The notes below the pieces were generated by a model, which saw only the letters and a program-made list of their open reading frames with translations, was not told where the DNA came from and made no database searches. From contig VCJN01002511.1 of assembly GCA_006384855.1 (NCBI GenBank), forward strand, positions 18,728-82,727: DNA of 64,000 nt, given 5' to 3'. This document shows, piece after piece, positions 1-11,724 of the stretch (its first letter is position 1; every line of letters begins with the position of its first letter). Position numbers and translations under genes: made by a program. This DNA is from Tetraselmis striata (lineage: Eukaryota; Chlorophyta; Chlorodendrophyceae; Chlorodendrales; Chlorodendraceae).

Positions 1-245
1 TGCTACGGGTGCCGACGCACTTTGAAGAACGCCAATATTTGCTGTAGAAATCGGGGATCGGTGGCATAACGCTTAGGAATGCTCAGAAAATCAGACGAAT
101 ATTTCGTTTGAGATTGAGCCAGAACGGGCATGGCGAGTTATTAGAAAGCGCGTTCGTTCTTCAAAGTGCATTGCCACCCGTACTCGCCCCCCCCGGACCG
201 CCTGTCTCCGGCAGTGCTTTGACCCGCTGCCGCCCCGCGTGGCAG

Positions 246-3200
246 GACGTGGACGACTACGGCCGCGTGTGCAACGGTCCTGTCAGCGGCCTCGCCGCCC
301 TGCTCGGCCTGCTCAAGGCAGCCAGCGATGCGAACCTGGGCGGCAGCAGCCGGGCGGCCCACCGCGCCACCTCGGGCGCGCCCGGCGAGGCGCCCGATGG
401 AGCCCAGCTTGGCAGCTCGGCAGGGGTGCGGCTCACCCTGTGCATGCATGCGCTGCACATTGCGGTGTCGAATCCCACGTTGGGACACGAAGGCGCCTGC
501 TGCCGCGATGGAGTGGCTGCACTGTCGTGTACGCCGACAAAATGCACTACTTTCCAAACAGGAGAAAAGGCGATGCGGTGGTAATGTGACACCGAATGAC
601 TCAAAAGGGCAGCTGATAAGACTCCATGAATTAAGCAGGGGTCTGGCCGCCACGACTCACGTGTCAGTATTTTGTTGGCGATCTAAATACTATCGGATTC
701 TAAGCAAACAACATCGGAAGCATTCAACGTTTACAGTTAACTAGAACAACTGTATAATAACTATTCTCAGTTTTAATTTAATACTAATATCGAACCACCA
801 TCATCTTATTTATATATCTAGCTGACCTTTGTTAGACAATGACACAATTAAATGTATCAATCGACAATCGACACCTTTGGATGCGATTTCTGCCATTCAC
901 ATCTTGCTATAATAACCAGGCTATAACTGTGTGTATCTACTTTGTGTGTAAAGCCGTGTCGCTAAATCTAATCGCCGAACAATAACATGGGCCCGCCCCG
1001 CAACTCGTGCCACGGCCTGCCGGGGCGGCCGCTGCCGCAGGCCGCCCTCCCGTCCCGCGCCTTCTACGTGGACGGCATCGCAGACACGGTGGACCTGTCG
1101 TCGGACTACCTTTGCTGGATGAAGCCAGAGGAGTGGATGCTGCCGTCATTTGGCCTCGAGCGCCTCGCCCTCGGCGGCGGCGGCGGCTCGGAGCCTTTCA
1201 GCTTCTGCTCGCACCCCTTTCTGCTGGACCCGCTGGTGCGCTCCTGCCCCGCTGGCCGTACATCCTCCTCGCAACCAAATAGCCTCTCAGCCGGCGCGCC
1301 CTCAGATATTCGCGCCGGTCTCTGCAAGTGTGCTGCCAGACGCGCCGACACCGACGCATACGCACATGGCGCCCGTGTGTGCCTGGCCACGAGGGCTGCG
1401 AGTGTCTGTTGCAAATGCGACTGACCTATATCCTGAGCTCGTGTGGGTGTGTCTGCGCGCATGGCTGCAGGCAAAGCGGCAGGTGGTGCAGATCTCGGCT
1501 GCGCTGTCCATGGGGCGCGAGGTTGTGCAGTCGCTGGTGGGCGCGGAGGCGCTCCTGTGCGTCCTACAGGTGGCACGCGAGCCCCTGCGCCCTCAGTAAG
1601 AGGGGGGCCGGGGGTGTCCATGCTGCTGCTGACGGTTCGCTGCCGTGCCGCGCCTGCCCGCCCGCGCAGGTCCGGCGCAGCCACCTGCTGGAGGACTCCG
1701 CCAAGCAGCTGCTACGCACGGAGCGCTTCGCCGACCTGCGCAAGCCTCTGCGGGTGCAGTTTCTTGGTGAGCGGGCGCGCGACCCGCCCCAGCGCCCCGC
1801 GCGGCACGTGCCATGGCACCCCATGGCGACTCCGTGCGGGGGGTCGCATTGCCCAGCACCCACCCTAACACCCAATCGGTTTTTAAGGGTCGCATGAATA
1901 ACGAATTTATCCACACTATCGTTGGAGATCCCGTGATGTGTGTTTCTAATGAAATTCGTCGAGATTAATATTACTTTTTTCTCCCACACTATCGTTGGAT
2001 TTATCCACACTAAGTTGGAGATCCCGTGATGTGTGTTTCTAATGAAATTCGTCGAGATTAATATTACTTTTTTCTCTCCCCGCGGGGTGGAGGGGGGGAC
2101 AATGATATGTGGCGAGCCCATAGAAGCGTGGTTTTGGTGCCACCGCGCACCGATTTACTTTGGGAGCCTGTGATGGCGGTGTGACGCAAGCTGGCTGCGC
2201 TGCTTAGGGCTTGCGTCTTGCATGGACGGGCGCTGCCAGAGCGCAGTGTCGCCCCACCGCAGGTCCGCTGGATGCTTGAGGGCGCAGTATGGGCACCTGC
2301 CTGTCAGCATGTGCCGACCAGGAGGAGGGCTGTGCGCAGCGACCTCCTGGCCTGCCCAAGAGGAGGGCAAGTGCTCTTGAGTTTGCTTGTTCCACTCAGT
2401 TATGCGGACCTGGTTTATTGAGTGCGTTAAAGTTGTGGGATCCTAGGACAAATTCACTGAAGTTTTGGGGGCACGTAACTCCCGCCCATCGTAATTGAAA
2501 CTCATTAAGACCGCAAATTCGAGGTAAATTATTCAGCTTAAATTAAAATGTGACGTAACCTGCTCATTACACGTGTCGAGATCGGGAAATATGCCATTGA
2601 GATCAATTTACGAAAGCTGGAACTCCACGTACGTTTGCCACTTGGTAACGGCGCTTCAGCGTCCTGCGTTCTTAGAGAGGTAAGCAAGAAATAATCGGAA
2701 CTTCACTGATGTTGCGCTGTAAGCGTAACTCGAAGCGGAACTCCCAGAGCGGACTCAAGGTGGGGCGCGCCCTTCTTTAAGCCAGCTTGAGCTCGGCCCC
2801 GCCTTGTCCCCGCATGGCGTCTGCCCCCCGCAGGCGAGGAGGGCGTCGACCAGGGCGGCGTCACCAAGGAGCTGCTGAGCTTGCTCCTGCGCGAGCTGCT
2901 GCTCCCGCGGCACCGCCTCTTTGCCGCCAACAGCCGCGGGCGCGCGCTGTGGTTCTGGCAGGCGGAGCGAGGGCCCGCACAGGGGCGGCGCGCGGCGGGA
3001 GTCGGCGGCGCGGCGGCGGCCGGCACGGGCGACGGCCTGGCGGAAGCGGAGGCGAGCCGCGTGTTGGTGGAGGGCGGGCGGCTGGAGGTCAGGAGTGCCC
3101 CGCCATCCAGTAACACTCATTGCCCGGCGCGCCCCGGCTTCTGTCTCGATTGATCAGCTCATGTTTTTTCATGTACCACAAAATGCTTGTCAGATTTGTG

Positions 3201-6200
3201 AATTTTAGGAAACGCGTCTACTTTATTTCGTCACACACTCTAAAACACTGCACATTGATAATATTAAAAATTCGTTGACCTTACCATTTCATAATGTTAG
3301 ATAGGTATAAATATCTTCATTTATATATGAATAATTAGAGAATACGAATTTTCTCAATGTAAATCACCAGGATTTGATCCCGAATTATTTATTTTATTCG
3401 TGTGGGAATTGGTGTTGAAAGATTTGGATTTTTTAACACATCAGTGTTTGCAATTTGCGACTTGAATAGTGGGGTTTTTACGTTTTTGAATAAACTTAGG
3501 GTTCAGGACCATATCTTGGTATATTGATTTGCTCCCGCTGTGGGCGTGCATCTCTCCGTTGCACGTGGATTTGCCAAATCATCAACGGTACATTTATAGT
3601 AATTCCGTTGATGTTATGGTAATGACATAAACATAATAATATGAGAATCCAGCCGCCGTAGTATTACCTCAAAATAACCCGTACCTAAGGTTAATGGCAG
3701 TACCTGTACATGCCACCTGTAGTATTTATTGTATTATTTACCTTATTTACTGTTATTGGCGTTAAAGGTCGTTGTCATGTATAGGCAAGAAGCCCAAACA
3801 GGGACTCGTAGCCCGAAATTGCAGCAATCTGACCCCCCCCTCCCCTTTCATTATTGCTAATGCCCACATGTTTGCCTGCCACCACCGGCGCCGCATTCCG
3901 AGTGCCGTGCTAACATCCGCCACAATCGTTCTTGACCCCTTTGACGCCCACTGTGGCGCTGCCGGCAGGGTGAGGACTTTTCGCTGGGGCTGGAGGAGGG
4001 CCTGCGGCTGGCTGGCCTCGTGGTGGGGCTGTCGGTGTACAACGGCATCCAGTGCGACGTGCGCTTCCCGCCCGCCTTTTACAAGCAGCTGCTGGGGCTG
4101 CGCACCACGTTCCATGACCTCGCCAGCTTCGACCCCGACCTCCACGACAGCCTCAGCCAGGTGCCCCACCCCCCCCCCCCCCCCATGGCGTGCCCCGGAG
4201 AGATGGGAAAGGGGGGGAGCTGAGAAGAATCAATGATATAACACTTGCAGTTACATGTGGGATTGTGGTTGTGATATCATATGGTATTGTGTGGTTAAAA
4301 AACGCGCCCGGTGCGGAGGCCCGGGGGGCGGCTAAAGGGCCGCACCCGGCCCCAATCGGGTGCCTGGCGGTAGCCTTGGTGTGATATCACATGTATGCAG
4401 GAATACTGAAAGAGCAGTATTGAAGAGCATGTCGCCTGCCCCTCCCTAGACACCCGCACAGCTGCTAGCGCGCCGGATGCCTTGCCATGTTGCCTTGGTC
4501 ACGTTCCAGTCTCGCTCCGTCCAGTTCACCGCAGCGGTGATGTAAGCGCCAGCACCAGCAATAGGTTCGCAATTGGGGTGTACCAGTCTACGGGTGCCGG
4601 GGAGGCGATGAGAACGCTGTGAATACCCAGAACCTGCCTCACTGCCTGCTAGACGTCGAATGTAGACGAATCTATAGCGGAACCGTGGCGAATGTTCTTA
4701 TGGGTTGCATGCAAGCCCGAGGCGATGCTTGATGTACACAAGGGTTGTTGTTGCAGATGCCTGGCATGGCACCCGCACTGTTCTCATGACAGAGCAGGGC
4801 TTGCAGACTAGAGGCTGGGCATTCCCCATGCGGCACACCACGGCGCATGCTCTCAAGCTCTTGTCGCGGAGCATTGCCCAGCAGAGTGGCGGCCTGTCCC
4901 GCCAGGAACCGGGACCGCGCGTGCTTGATGAGTGGCACGGCCATCGCAGCTCACCTTCCCACCCCCCCCCCCCCCCCCCGGTCCTCCCCGGTCCTCCCCG
5001 GTCCCCGGCGCCTCCCGGGGGCTCCTGTGGCGCGTGCCCCTCCGCAGGTGCTGCGCTACCCGGGCGACGTGGAGGTGGACATGTGCATGAGCTTTGTGGC
5101 GCCGGGGGCGGGGCCGGGGCGCGAGGACGTGGCGCTCGCGCCGGGCGGGGCGGACGTGCCGGTGACCCGCGCCAACCGCGCCGAGTTTGCGGAGGCGTAC
5201 GCGGACTACGTGCTGCGCCGGCGGGTGCTGCCGGAGCTGCGCGCCTTCAGGCTGGGCTTCACGGTGTGCCTGTCGCCGCGCACGCTGCAGCTTTTCAACG
5301 AGGAGGAGCTGGAGGTGAGCCATTCATGCGGTTTTTAAAAAGCGGTCGTTTGGAGTTCGGGCGATGTATGCTGAGAACGCGTCGCAGCGGGCAGCACCTC
5401 CTGCCCCCCCGAGGAAGCGACCCCTCCTACATTTAGAGTAGGGTACGGGACGGAGTGGGCACCCGTACTCCAAAGCCGGCGGCGTTGGGACTCACGTTTG
5501 CGACGGCTAGGCGCCGGAAAGTGTTCTCAGCGTGTCGATACGGACATCCTTATTAATATAGTAGGATCCGCGAGCGCTAAGAGGCGGATACCCATCACTG
5601 CGCACCATGTTTAGGGCTAGCCAGGGCCATATCCCCTATATATATACACCGTCATATTTTTCTATTTTATATATGAGGTGTAATGTGTGTAGGTACATTC
5701 TCTTGATGTTATTTTGCGGTTATTATATTCTTTAATAATAATAAGAAGAACAAGCGCCGCAAAGATAGGAATGAAAAACAACACATCGGAAACCCCACAA
5801 TAACCATAACCCCATAATAACAATAACACGTCAACAACATGTGCTGGGTCACACCCTGCCTCGCTCCCATCACGGTCTGACCCCCCCCCCCCCCCCCTCC
5901 CCCCCTCCCTGGGCTGGCGCGTAGCTGCTGGTGTGCGGGACGCCGCACCTGGACTTTCACGCGCTGGAGGCTGGCACGGAGTACGAGGGAGGGTACGTTG
6001 CCTGTCTCTCCGCGCAGCACCGCCCCACCCCCCTCCGCGCCATGACCCGCTCACGTGCTCGCCCCCCCTTCCCCTCCCTCCCAGCAGGTTCTCCGCGCAG
6101 CACCCCACAGTGCGCCAGTTTTGGCGGTTTGTGCACCGCTCCGCCGTGTCGGTGCAGCGCAGCCTGCTGAGCTTCGTCACCGGCAGCGACCGCGCCCCGC

Positions 6201-6706
6201 TGGGCGGCCTGGGCAAGCTCAGGCTGCTGGTGCAGCGCGCGGGCCCCGACACGGACCGCCTGCCGTGAGCGCCTCAGCTCCCTCGCCGCTTACACCCCCC
6301 CCCCCCCCCCTTCCCCCGCCGCTCTTCCATAGCCCAGGAGGGAGCTGTGTGCCAAAGCAATGCAGCACAACCGCCCCCTGCCCCCTTCCCCGCACGCGCC
6401 TGACACCATCGTGCGGCGCCTGCCCCCATGCGCCCCGCGCCCTGCACAGGACCGCCCAGACGTGCTTCAACACGCTGCTGGTGCCGGAGTACAGCTCGTA
6501 TGAGAAGCTGTCACGCAGCCTGCTCAGGTGGGTCCGGCCGCGGGCCGCCCTTGGTGTCTTTTCGGCCGGCGTATGTTTCGGCCGGCGCTGCTGCCGTCGT
6601 AGGGGCATGGACTGAGGCGCCTCTGTGGCTGTGTGTGGCTGTGTGTGTGTGTGTCTGCGCGCGGGGCAGGGCACTGGAGCACTCCCAGGGCTTCGGGCTG
6701 CAATAA
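246..6706 (+). CDS. HECT-type E3 ubiquitin ligase, E6AP/UBE3A-like (5' end outside window or unresolved)
   Basis: Transfers ubiquitin from an E2 to substrates through a thioester on its own cysteine. Exons: 246-425 (start uncertain, 215 also possible), 1041-1235, 1471-1569, 1670-1766, 2834-3087, 3969-4160, 5048-5314, 5925-5992, 6088-6264, 6450-6527, 6670-6706; phases agree at every junction, giving about 547 residues. HECT landmarks appear in order: FYVDGIADTVDLSSDY, the PFLLDP segment, EEGVDQGGVTKE (2838), LVVGLSVYNG (4020), PVTRANR, LLVCGTPHLDF (5925), FVTGSDRAPLGGLGKL, then catalytic TCFNTLLVPEYSS with Cys codon 6463-6465. The tail HSQGFGLQ ends on a conserved Phe four residues before the stop, as in E6AP-type enzymes. 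The N-terminal exon (DVDDYGRVCNGP...) is not diagnostic. A TGTAA at 6788-6792 could be the polyadenylation signal. Substrate unknown. Spliced structure inferred; family assignment is strong. Confidence 0.93.
4587..4776 (-). mobile_element. MITE-like TIR element copy, intron of the HECT gene
   Basis: Starts with tctACGGGTGCCGGGGAGG and ends near GGCACCCGCAC, an imperfect inverted terminal repeat. The interior (gtgaatacccag..., gttcttatgggttgcatgcaagcccga) matches the copies near 12.4 and 15.9 kb. No coding capacity. Boundaries are approximate. Confidence 0.35.
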
Positions 6707-8170
6707 CGGCAAAGGCGTGCGGACGATGCCACCGGCCAGCAGGGGCGTGGCGCCAGTGTGCTGTGGAAGGCACGTACTGACCCTGGATGTAAGCATTCGC
6801 GAGGCGGCGTAGCGCATCACAGCGGTTGTTGTGATCACTCCTAAACGTAGTTGTGGCGAGTTTGGGTGCCCTACTCAAGCAGGTGGGGGGGGGGGGGGGG
6901 GGGGCGTATAGGCTCTGCGCAATATCCTGACAGCAACAGAAAGGTTGGCACAGGAATCCATCCTCCCGATGCTTTAGCATCCTGCAGCAAGCCCTGCCGT
7001 AACACTTGATAGGTCGTGTCATGCTGGCAAAGTTGCTACCTAATAGATAGGCGCATTCCCCATACGCTTCTTCCGCATTTCCAAGCGACCGTCAAGCCAC
7101 CGACACACGGCATCAATCGACAGAATTAACCCACGTCAACCAACAACACCAGTTTAAACAGAATGAGTGTTGACAAGGCCGAGCACGGATACTCTAAATA
7201 AGGGAAGTCGTATCATGTCATGAGAAAGCGTGTCTCTTGTTGTAACCAGTACCCAGGCGCACTGCATGATCATACTGCCGCTTGATGCGGTGTGGTGTCG
7301 TGTGGCGTGCGTTTGACAGCGGGCTGGTGGATGTGGGCTGATGCCATTTGCGTGTCAGTAACGCGGTTGATACTGAGCGAGCACAGTACTTGTATGGTGG
7401 CCGCGGTTGAGAAGCCGGAATACGTCATAATATGTAATGGATGTTGCACACATTGTTTAGGTCAGAGGAGGCAGAATGGATGCTGTTCCAGGACATTGCT
7501 GTTCCAGGGCGCGCAGCGACAATTGTATATATACCTTCCGACGGTTAAGCACAAGCGACAGGGTAGGTGATGGGACGTCTTGGTGTACGTTGTGCCTAGC
7601 TTGGCTACGAGCCGCCATTGTCTAGAATTGAGATGTCACATAGCAACGGCAATCGCTATCCGTGTCCGGGAAATAGTAGACTGTCTTACTTCTGTACTGC
7701 ATTTCCGTCTAAGTTTTTCTTTGTGCGCCCGAGGCATATCTTAATAAGCCATGAATTCGCAGCATATCAGCTCTCAACAGCGTGGGCGGGCAGGCACGCA
7801 GGAGTCCTACATCGCGTATCATCCCCCCCCCCCCCCCCCCTTCCTCGGCGTCAGCATGGGGAATGTGGTTGAGCCTCCGCTGGTCAGGCGGGCAGCTGAC
7901 CCGCCGGATATTTAGCGCCGTCGCACTTATTACACTTTGGTATTAGGTATAGTCCGCGGTATCCGACTGACTCGCCGGACATATTCCCGTTTGGGGCCCC
8001 TACCGAGGACAGCGCATGCTGGCGAGACCGTGGCCGAGCGAGGCCAGCGGACCGCCACATCCGGCGCGGCGGGGCGAACAGCGCAGCGACTACCTGCGAG
8101 ATATTTTCAGCGATGGCGGCAGGTGAAGTCAAGACGCATACGACCGTAATATGGCTTGGTGTCAGGGGAG
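6707..8170. other. intergenic spacer, HECT gene 3' side to YR element
   Basis: No supportable gene. It contains a G homopolymer at 6884-6904, a C homopolymer at about 7820-7839 and moderate-GC sequence. Short open frames (for example 7292-7570) have no family motif. Confidence 0.5.
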
Positions 8171-8340
8171 CGCTGTGTGGAACGGGTTTTATGTGGCTGC
8201 TTTTATGTCTTGCTCGCACTGCACATGAAGGGCGCAGCGCGACGGGACACTAGTAATCCGTACGACTCACAGCAGCACGTGCAGCCAGCAGAATAAGGCG
8301 GTTAGAAAAGGAGGAAATACCATAATCTAGTTTATATCAT
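8171..8340 (-). repeat. A2-type direct repeat of YR element copy 1
   Basis: Diverged copy of the repeat at 9862-10074. It is followed at 8340-8365 by the B motif TTTCAAAGTTGAGTCTGG, exactly as in copy 2. Confidence 0.6.
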
Positions 8341-9861
8341 TTCAAAGTTGAGTCTGGTTTTGCCAGGGAAGAGCGAACGGAGAGAGCGGCAGATTGACGA
8401 AGCAAGGGTAGTGCCAGGTCACGTAGGCGGCACTGGGAGGGCCACCGCTGCGGAGTCTCGTTGAACTTGGAAGTGGCGAATAAGGGGCGCGATGTGGCCA
8501 AAGAAGAACCACGCGCCATGTGCAGGGAGGACATTGGGGTCGATGTCGTCAGGACGGCGTCGGAGATTACTGCGCGTCCACCCGCCCTGGCGGCGGATGT
8601 GGGACAACGTTGAGCCGCACTCGGCTTTTGCCGCATGGAGCGCCGCACCGAGTAAGGTCTAAATAATAATAGGGCGGTCTTGTCCGGAAACGGGGCGCTC
8701 GTCCTGGATGCCACCGAGTAGCCAGGGTCGGCTGTCGTGCGGCGGCTACAGCAAGGTGCCCTCTCAAAGCGCCAGCAGCTCCGACAAAAGGCGCCCACGC
8801 CGTCACTCGCGCTCACCTTTGCGTCCACGGCCGCGGCCGCCATTGCCCACGCCCTCGTCCACGCATGCGTCCTGAGAGTGTCGCATGCACGCGAGCGGTA
8901 TATAGTTGTGGCCTTGGCAATGCTGGCCATCGTTGCCTCGAAGACCCGGCGCTCGTAGTCCATCGTGCGTCATGTCCCCGAAAACCGCCGACCCTAGGTG
9001 TTTCGCTACGGGCTGGAAATGCTGAGCCCGCAGCACGTCCAACATCCCTTGGTCACCGCCGTGCACACGACTGATCTCATTCTACCGACGGAGGAAGGCT
9101 GGACGAAAGCGAAACGCCTTGTCGGCGGCCTTGGCGTGGTTGCAAGCACGCGCGAGGTAGGGTGTGAAGTCTTGGTTGCCAGCCGGAATGTAGGAAAGCA
9201 GCTCGTCGAGAGCCACGAAGAGCAGCGGTGTGCGTTGATGCGTTCCAAAACACGTCATCCAAATGTACTCCTTCTGGGCGCCGGCAGCAGTCCACGGTCG
9301 TCATGCGCTTTCAAGAGAGATGTATTTATTGTCAGGTCGGTACTACGCAGCGGGAACAACCCAGGCACCCGGCTGACCGGTCGAACGTCCTCGTAACCAG
9401 CAGGCTCTGCTCTGCAGTAGCTCTGGCACAGTGAGGTAGTCGTCCTCGTCACTCGCGGTAAACCAACATGGTCGCTCTGAGCTGGCGCTAGCAATATCCG
9501 AGTGAACTTACATGTCGGGGAGCGCTGCGGCTGGGAGCTCCCGCGTTGCCTATCGTCGATGGCCATGCGCTGCGTTGCCCTGCCCTAACATAGCCATGTG
9601 CCCCACTACCTCCGTCGCCATCGCGCCTGCGAGCCGTCAATTGAGCCAGTGACGAGCTGAGGTCGACCAGCAACGCAGACTGGGCATACAGCAATTCCGC
9701 TTGAAGCGACTCGAGCGTCGGCTCGGCGACGGGGTCTTCTCCATCTTGCGTGGCAACGCACGGACTTACGGGTCACGCGAATATCACACTCGGATGGTGA
9801 GCCGAGTGCCGCCATTAAACAACCTGTGACCTTGCCCGCTGCAGTTTACGGGACAGTGAAT

Positions 9862-10074
9862 CGCTGTGTGTAACACAGCGAAACTTTAAGGTGGCAGGCT
9901 CAGGCTGCTTACGGCAGGCTCTTACTTACGGCTGCTTTTACATGTCTTGCTCGTGCTGCACATGAAGAGCGCAGCGCGACGGGAAATTAGTGACCCGTGC
10001 CACCAGCACATGCAGCCAGAATAAAGCGGTTAGAAAAGGAGGAAATCCCATCAGGCTTACCTAGTTTAGATCAT
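9862..10074 (-). repeat. A1-type direct repeat of YR element copy 1
   Basis: Pairs with 8171-8340. Slightly longer because of an extra cggcaggctcttactta segment. It ends in TAGTTTAGATCAT, the same edge as both A repeats of copy 2, so this is the element's outer boundary. Confidence 0.6.
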
Positions 10075-10879
10075 GCAATATTATTATTCAACGGGCAACT
10101 GAATAATAAGGTACAATCGTATTTATTTCGTGATTATAACGTGTTTTACTTGGGTGAGAGTCCCGCTATAAGCAGGCAGTAGACAAGACACTAGCGCTCC
10201 TATCCCTATCCCTATAGTAGTCCGGACTAATCCGAAAAGAGACTGCAGTAGGGACTTGTCCCTGATCAGTAGTCGCTCCGCCCAAAAGATATTACAGTCC
10301 ATAATGTCCGTCCTTAGTGACCAACTAGTGTCCGTCGTTTCGTCGCAGCCCATTGTCCAGCACCCCGACGCGGCTTCAACACAATCTCCGCCCCCCACCT
10401 GGCCCTGGCGTGGCGGCCCGGCCCGCGCGCTCTGCGGACGAGAGGATTGTCACCCTCGCAACCGCAGCGGCTCCCTCCACTCGCTCTCGATCCCGCCCCC
10501 CGTGAGTGACTAACCTCCCCTGCCCCCGCTTCCCCTGCCCGGCTGCCCAGCAGTAGCACCCGCCCCGTCAGTCGCGTACTTTACTCAGTACTTCCCGACA
10601 GAGCACCCTGTCATCTTGACGAGCTCGCTGGGTTGCTATCAGTACATGCCCGCCGAGCCACGCCTGCTCTGCCGGCACCGCCGAGAGTCAGGCCACAGCT
10701 TGCCTTCTTGCCACAGCTATCACGGCCAACACGTCCTTTCAGCTGGGCTTGTGTCAGCTTGTGTGTTATCATCCTCTCGCCCCTATCTAGGGTAGATTTA
10801 GGGCTTTAGGGACGGGTTGACGCGGCCGCTTCCGCCTCCTTGCTGATGTGGTCCGCTCCTATGCCAGGCGGCAAGCGCC
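10075..10879. other. spacer and presumed promoter region of the API5-RRM-SPOC gene
   Basis: Begins with a perfect 10-bp hairpin, TTATTATTCA (10081-10090) and TGAATAATAA (10100-10109), just outside the YR element edge. The rest is C-rich with no ORF resembling a gene. No TATA box could be assigned with confidence. Confidence 0.4.
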
Positions 10880-11693
10880 ATGGCGGAGCCGCCGCTGCCC
10901 CCGCCGCTGCCGCCGCCTCCAGAGCCGGCGCCCCCGGAGGTGCCGCCGCCCCCTGACCCAGACAGCGCCCCAGGCCCCCCCGGCGGCGGTAAGCGCAAGG
11001 CGCCCGATGGCGGGGAGGCGCCGGAGGCCAAGCGCCCCGCGGCGCCACCTCCGCCGGACGTGCCGCCCCCGCCTCCGCCGCCTCTGCTGCCGCCCCCGCC
11101 CCCACCGGAGGAGCCACCGCCGGAGGAGGACGGCCCCGCGCTGCCGGACGACAGCGATGCCGGAGCCGCGGCGCGTGCCGAGGTGCGGGGGATGTACGCC
11201 GCGTACAGCCTGCTGGTGAGCGGCGGCACGGGGAAGGCGGACGCGGAGGCCAGCGGGGAGGCGCAGCTGGAGGCGTTCCGCAAGATCCTGGCAGCCACTG
11301 CGTCAGGCAAGCCCTCCCTGCCTCTGGGAGCTGCGAGACAGCTGCCTGGGGGGGAAGCTGGGGGAGACGGGGGGTGGGGGGGTGGGGGGGGGGGGGGGGG
11401 GGCAGCCTGACAGGAAAGACTGAGAGCACCCTGCACAGTCAGTCCGCTACCCATGGCATTTGTGAGGAGACCCGGCAGCTACGCGCTCCACGGGTTGCCG
11501 CTCCGCAATCAGCGCCAAAGGGCCTCAATGTGCCAGCAGTGAAAATACCTGCAGGGGGGCTGGCACTGTCTGCTTTTGCCCGCCGTCTGCTGCTTGAAGC
11601 GGGGACGGCAGTGGTTGCCCAGCAGGCGCCCACCGGTCTGTATTTTGTGTTTGGAGCTGGGGCGGCAGGGGGCAGGGGCGGAGCACGTTTTGG

Positions 11694-11724
<31 letters not shown>

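Larger units (their letters stand above)
8171..10074 (-). mobile_element. decayed tyrosine-recombinase retroelement, copy 1
   Basis: Same family as the element at 32128-35321. Related terminal direct repeats lie at 8171-8340 and 9862-10074 (shared core GGCTGCTTTTA...GCAGCGCGACGGGA...CTAGTTTA.ATCAT). On the minus strand, 9800-8740 is a degenerate copy of the Gag-like ORF (for example VLDVLRAQHFQP and its Arg/Gly tail), followed directly by the recombinase C-terminus (SHIRRQGGW, GAWFFFGHIAPL; 8607-8419). The core-binding and most of the catalytic domain are deleted, and the aspartate codon of RRPDDIDPN replaces the catalytic tyrosine codon of LDYIDPN in copy 2. Non-functional. Confidence 0.75.

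Noticed and set aside
1921..2080. Two copies of a 57-bp segment (GTTGGAGATCCCGTGATGTG...) as a CRISPR-like array
   Set aside because: Only two direct copies in an intron of a eukaryotic gene; a simple local duplication.
7292..7570. Cys-rich 92-codon frame
   Set aside because: No conserved motif, poor codon use for this genome and no neighbouring exons.
10798..11454. Long Pro/Gly-rich minus-strand frames
   Set aside because: Mirror image of the Pro-rich first exon at 10880-11306.
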